Shown here piece by piece: positions 2,784 to 6,199 of a stretch of DNA of 6,199 bases (position 1 is the first letter of the stretch; each line of letters starts with the position of its first letter). Source of the DNA: JAUPVL01 sp964481235 (GTDB lineage Bacteria > Patescibacteriota > Saccharimonadia > CAILAD01 > BJGX01); assembly GCA_964481235.1 (NCBI GenBank), contig CAYZYH010000023.1, forward strand, positions 1-6,199. Direction: 5' to 3'. The notes under the pieces are model-generated. The model was not told the DNA's origin and made no database searches. It worked only from the letters and a program-made list of their open reading frames with translations. Both the position numbers and the translations under genes were made by a program.

Positions 2784-5392
2784 TTAGCAATTTCGTTAAT
2801 TTTAGCAGTAGTCAGCCTTCTGAGTGGTCAACAAGTTTTTGCCGCCAGCTATACTGTTACCAATACCAACGATGCTGGTGCAGGCTCACTGCGTCAGGCT
2901 ATTACTGATGCTAATGCCAATCCAGGCGCGGATACTATTGACTTTAGTATCGGTACTGGTTTACAAACCATTACACCAGCCACTCCACTCCCAGATATTA
3001 CTGACCAGGTGACGATCGACGGGACTAGTCAGCCCGGTGGTGCAACTTGTGGCACCAACTTTGCTGATCGTAGCCTACTGATTGAGCTTGATGGTACCAC
3101 CATTAACAACACAGGTTCCAATTTGGTTTTTCAAACGGGTAGCGACAACTCTATTGTCAGAGGTCTTGTAATCAATGGAGTTATAGATGGTGGCAATTCT
3201 GTTAACGCAATCAATATTTATTCTAATGCGGTAACAGTACAGTGTAATAACCTCAATACTAATGTGGCGGGCACGGCTTCTGCCTCTCAAAGAGGTGCTT
3301 TAAATCTTCAGACAAACAGTAGCAATAATACTATCGGTGGCACGGGGGCTGGTGAAGGCAATATCATAAGCGGAGGTGGCGATGGTATCACCACAGCCAG
3401 TGGCACAAACGGCAATACTATTCAGGGTAACTGGATCGGTGTCGGTAGCGATGGTGGCTGTATCGGAAACGGCACTGGGCAAGGGCTATCAATCAATGGC
3501 GATAACAACGTAGTCGGCGGTAACAGTGCTGCGGCGCGGAATGTAATTTCTTGTCATACCACTGTTGGCCAAGGGACAGGTATAGATGTAGTGGGAAACA
3601 GTAATACTATCCAAGGTAACTATATTGGTACCGATACAAATGGCGATGTTTCTCCGGGATATGGTAATTATACAGGAATGCCGGTTCTATCCAATGCAGC
3701 AAATAACCTGATAGGTGGTGATGGTGCAGGCGAAGGTAACCTAATTGCTGGCAACGGAGCCGGCATTATAGTGCTTCAATTTGGCGCTTTCGCGCCAGCT
3801 GGCAACAGCATCATAGGTAATAGTATCCATAGCAACAGTGGTGGCACACTTACAGAGTTAGGCATAGACCTAGTTGAAACGCCCGACTTCGTGACGTTTA
3901 CCAGTGCCGGTGTAACACCTAACGATGCCGAGGATGCTGACGCTGGACCAAATGACTATCTTAACTATCCAGTACTGGCTACACCAAGCTATAGCGCTGG
4001 AAACTACACCGTCAACTACAAGGTTGATGCGCCCGCTGGCAATTACCGGGTTGAGTTTTTTGGTAATTCGAGTGCTGACCCATCTGGTAGCGGCGAAGGT
4101 GAAACTTTACTTGACACCGTTGACATTGCGGTAGCAGGTAGCGCAGGCTTGGAAAGCTTTTCTCATACCTTTGCCGGACCAGCTGGACAATACATCTCTG
4201 CCACTATCACTGAGATAGAAGGTGTTGGTGACTACGGTGCGACAAGTGAGTTTAGCGGTTACGACACTGATGGTGATGGTATCATTAATTCAATAGACGT
4301 CGATGACGATCACGATGGCATTCTCGATACAGACGAAGGCTCTGGCGTTACTGACACCGACGGCGATGGCGTAGTAGACAGCTTAGACATAGATAGTGAC
4401 GGCGATGGAATTGTCGATAATGTAGAGGCTCAGGCTGAGAATGTTACTTACGTACCACCAACCGGCACCGATACAGATGGTGACGGATTAGATGATGCCT
4501 ATGATACTGACAACGGTGGTACTGCTATAGTCATAGCTGATACTGACGGCGATACCACCCCAGACTTCCAGGATACTGACAGCGACAACGACACAGTAGC
4601 AGATGCTACAGAAGGTCATGACAGTAACGGAGATGGTGTAGCTGACCTTTCGCCACTAAGTGTTGATGCTGATGGTGACGGTCTGGACGATGCCTACGAC
4701 ACATTTGATAACTCAGCCCCCGACCCAGCACTTAACCCAGTAGGTTCTAACGCTCCGGTACAAGATAGTGACAGTGACACTACCCGAGATTGGCGAGATA
4801 CCGATGACGATGGTGACACTGTACTAACTATTAACGAAGATCCTAACGGTAACGGAGATCCAACCGATGACGACACCGACGGTGATGGTACACCTAACTA
4901 CCTAGATGTTGATGACGATGGTGACACTGTGCTAACTATTAACGAAGATGTTAATGGCAATGGTAACCCGATGGATGACGACACCGACGGTGATGGTACA
5001 CCTAACTACCTAGATGTTGATGACGATGNNNNNNNNNNNNNNNNNNNNNNNNNNNNNNNNNNNNNNNNNNNNNNNNNNNNNNNNNNNNNNNNNNNNNNNN
5101 NNNNNNNNNNNNNNNNNNNNNNNNNNNNGATGACGACACCGACGGTGATGGTACACCTAACTACCTAGATGTTGATGACGATGGTGACGGTATCTTAACA
5201 GCAAACGAAAAAGGTGATACCAATAATGACGGTATACCGGATTACTTGCAAGCACCTGCTCAAGTTGGGCTAGCCGACACCGGCGACAGTCAAAAACTCA
5301 TTAGTTTAATTGCGACCATCCTGCTTCTCGGTGGTGGACTTGGCCTAATTGCTTACAAAAAGATCAAAAGTAAGCAGAAATTTGTTGCCTAG
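2757..5392 (+). CDS. Secreted beta-helix surface protein with Asp-rich stalk and LAXTG sorting signal
   Basis: This is an adhesin-like wall protein interrupted by an N gap at 5029-5128. In order: a signal peptide (two lysines, hydrophobic core, cleavage likely after VFA at residue 29); a CSLREAI-like entry motif, TVTNTNDAGAGSLRQAI (residues 33-49); a right-handed beta-helix to about 390 with IGG/VGG turns at 193, 253 and 319; a beta-sandwich module at about 403-500, with VEFFGNSSADPSGSGEG; and from 503 a long thrombospondin-3-like run of DTDGDG calcium-binding loops, ending in 36-residue repeats. After the gap the true frame starts at 5129 and ends at TAG 5390-5392. It carries LADTG (5270-5284), a hydrophobic segment and a KKIKSKQK tail: a sortase signal. 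LAXTG is the class E sortase preference. A naive translation across the 100 Ns goes out of frame and stops early; this is an artefact. Length would be 826 residues if the flanks overlap, or 862 plus multiples of 36. Confidence 0.88.
4803..5188 (+). repeat. 108-bp tandem repeat of the calcium-binding stalk
   Basis: The phrase GATGACGATGGTGACACTG occurs at 4803 and 4911, and its first ten bases recur at 5019, a period of 108 bases (36 residues). Each unit encodes a DDDGDT-VLTINED segment, an Asn/Gly-rich loop and DDDTDGDGTPNYLDV. Units 1 and 2 differ mainly in the middle (about 4842-4865 against 4950-4973), while the rest is nearly identical. A 55-base block is identical at 4866-4920, 4974-5028 and 5129-5183. 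The last unit diverges after 5188 into GDGILTANE. The copy number is uncertain because of the gap inside the array. Confidence 0.9.
5029..5128. other. Scaffold gap (100 Ns) inside the repeat array
   Basis: Exactly 100 Ns is a conventional placeholder. The 55 bases before it (4974-5028) equal the 55 bases after it (5129-5183). Repeat phase requires a true distance of 53 plus multiples of 108 bases, or minus 55, meaning the two contigs simply overlap. All of these keep the reading frame; 100 does not. Confidence 0.95.
5270..5284 (+). other. Sortase recognition motif LADTG
   Basis: These five codons (Leu-Ala-Asp-Thr-Gly) start the C-terminal sorting signal of the surface protein. A hydrophobic stretch of about 20 residues and a lysine-rich tail follow, in the order required. 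Family knowledge: LPXTG is the common class A site and LAXTG the class E site; cleavage is between Thr and Gly. No sortase gene lies in the window. Confidence 0.8.
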
Positions 5393-5465
5393 AAATACTT
5401 AGATTCTAAAAGAATATGGCTAATGAGCAACCTATTACGAATAATAAATATAGTTTCCAATCAAG
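5393..5465. other. Intergenic stretch with a weak hairpin only
   Basis: ATTCT-AAA-AGAAT at about 5403-5415 can form a five-base-pair stem but has no T-run after it, so I do not call a terminator. Nothing else is visible. Confidence 0.4.
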
Positions 5466-5471
5466 TATAAT
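5466..5471 (+). promoter_or_regulatory. Possible -10 box upstream of the 214-residue protein
   Basis: TATAAT lies 26 bases before the ATG at 5498, leaving room for a roughly 20-base leader with the ribosome site GGAG (5489-5492, five bases before ATG). No good -35 is seen at the expected place (5443-5448) and there is no TG extension, so the call rests on the perfect hexamer and its position. Confidence 0.45.
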
Positions 5472-5497
5472 TAGACAAACTATAGTACGGAGATATA

Positions 5498-6142
5498 ATG
5501 CATAGGCATGGCAGTAAAAAAGCTAAAAAAATCTTTGTCGTAGCTGGCATTGTTGTAGCAATAATCGTATTGGGAGCTTCGGGCTATATCCTCAAAGTAA
5601 AAAATACCAACACTGGCTCAAACAATAAAACAACCACAACTGTTGAGCCGGTAACAACCGATGATGTTAAAAGCTTTGCTCCAAATTGCGCCAAAATTGA
5701 TGCTAAAAAAGCCGCTGAATTGTTTGATCTTAGTAAAGTTGAGTTAGTGGCAAGTACTGTTAGCCGTCAAGAAACTGCCAGACTAGTTCAGGAAAACTGT
5801 TCACTAACAGCTAACAGTAAAAATACTCAAACAAAATATCGCCTAAGCATTCTATTTAGTAAAGATAAGAACCCTGAAAGTTCCAAACAAATGCAAGATC
5901 AACTAAAAGCCAGTATTAGAGGCAATAATGATCGGTACAATGCGGAAGAGGTACAGGGTTTAGGTGACATTGCTATCTACCAAGAACAAAATGCCGCTTC
6001 GAATGAGAAAATAAAGTCTGTATCACTACGGTACTATAATAACGATACTTTGGTTTCGATATCTGTAAGTGGAATTGATAAAAATGCCGGCAATTTAGGC
6101 AATAAAGACAAACTGGTTGAGTTTGCCAAAACCCTTCAGTAG
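5498..6142 (+). CDS. Signal-anchored extracytoplasmic protein of unknown function
   Basis: I do not recognise the family. The 214-residue protein starts with a short basic stretch (RHGSKKAKK), then one hydrophobic segment at about residues 12-32, then a low-complexity Asn/Thr linker (about 35-54), then a folded domain of about 160 residues. The positive-inside rule places the domain outside the cell. There is no lipobox and no cleavable-site pattern, so it is probably membrane-anchored. The domain contains just two cysteines, Cys64 (FAPNCAKID) and Cys101 (VQENCSL), which could form a disulphide. An early Cys, an 'AAELFDL' helix and a later Cys before a strand recall the layout of DUF3558-type lipoproteins, but this is only a resemblance. 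GGAG at 5489-5492 supports the ATG. It is 105 bases downstream of the surface protein in the same direction and may be a separate transcript. Confidence 0.8.
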   Translation: MHRHGSKKAKKIFVVAGIVVAIIVLGASGYILKVKNTNTGSNNKTTTTVEPVTTDDVKSFAPNCAKIDAKKAAELFDLSKVELVASTVSRQETARLVQENCSLTANSKNTQTKYRLSILFSKDKNPESSKQMQDQLKASIRGNNDRYNAEEVQGLGDIAIYQEQNAASNEKIKSVSLRYYNNDTLVSISVSGIDKNAGNLGNKDKLVEFAKTLQ

Positions 6143-6199
6143 ATTCAACAATTCAAATTAGACTTTGTTATTAAGTTTAGATTAAATTTCTTTAATGTT

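Noticed and set aside
5129..5168. A short protein tail after the Ns that ends the large gene at 5168
   Set aside because: It results from the 100-N placeholder shifting the frame by one. The frame that continues the DTDGDG repeats runs on to TAG at 5390-5392.
4803..5188. CRISPR array
   Set aside because: The 108-bp repeats are in-frame coding units without spacers of fixed length between short repeats, and they encode calcium-binding loops.
5494..5499. TATAAT overlapping the start codon of the 214-residue protein
   Set aside because: Transcription from it would begin after the ATG, and no downstream in-frame start before the membrane segment fits. The GGAG upstream argues for a normal led message.

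Overview
This window looks like a scaffold from a metagenome-assembled genome of a small, AT-leaning, single-membrane bacterium, most plausibly a Patescibacteria/CPR member such as Candidatus Saccharibacteria. That placement is inference. It rests on a long-form NDP kinase, a CSLREAI-type beta-helix surface protein with a sortase tail, leaderless promoters with extended -10 boxes, and short genes on the standard genetic code. The sequence contains a 100-N scaffold gap at 5029-5128.

Left part (1-1899): a leaderless promoter drives a NUDIX start that breaks off after 35 codons. It is joined almost base to base to the C-terminal tail of an M16-type peptidase. Next come an intact nucleoside diphosphate kinase with two insertions and, convergent to it, an intact histidine-phosphatase gene with its own leaderless promoter.

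Middle (1900-2756): a tRNA-Arg(CCT) with encoded CCA is followed by about 700 bp of accessory debris. In order this holds two very GC-rich hairpins, the C-terminus of a LamG-like domain, a frameshifted signal-anchor remnant, a single beta-helix repeat remnant, and a 54-bp leader repeat present twice, 99 bp apart. A strong consensus-like promoter lies between the two leader copies.

Right part (2757-6142): a large secreted protein has a signal peptide, a CSLREAI-like entry motif, a right-handed beta-helix, a beta-sandwich module, a long Asp-rich thrombospondin-3-like stalk and a C-terminal LADTG sorting signal with membrane segment and basic tail. It is interrupted on paper by the N gap. The last and first 55 bases flanking the gap are identical, so the gap is probably an unresolved repeat rather than lost unique sequence. 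A 214-residue signal-anchored protein of unknown function follows.

The most interesting reading is that 2118-5392 is a recombining surface-protein locus. Remnants of related genes, with near-identical leaders, sit directly upstream of one expressed, sortase-anchored, repeat-stalked adhesin-like protein beside a tRNA gene. The sequence shows the repeats and remnants; a role in variation is inference.
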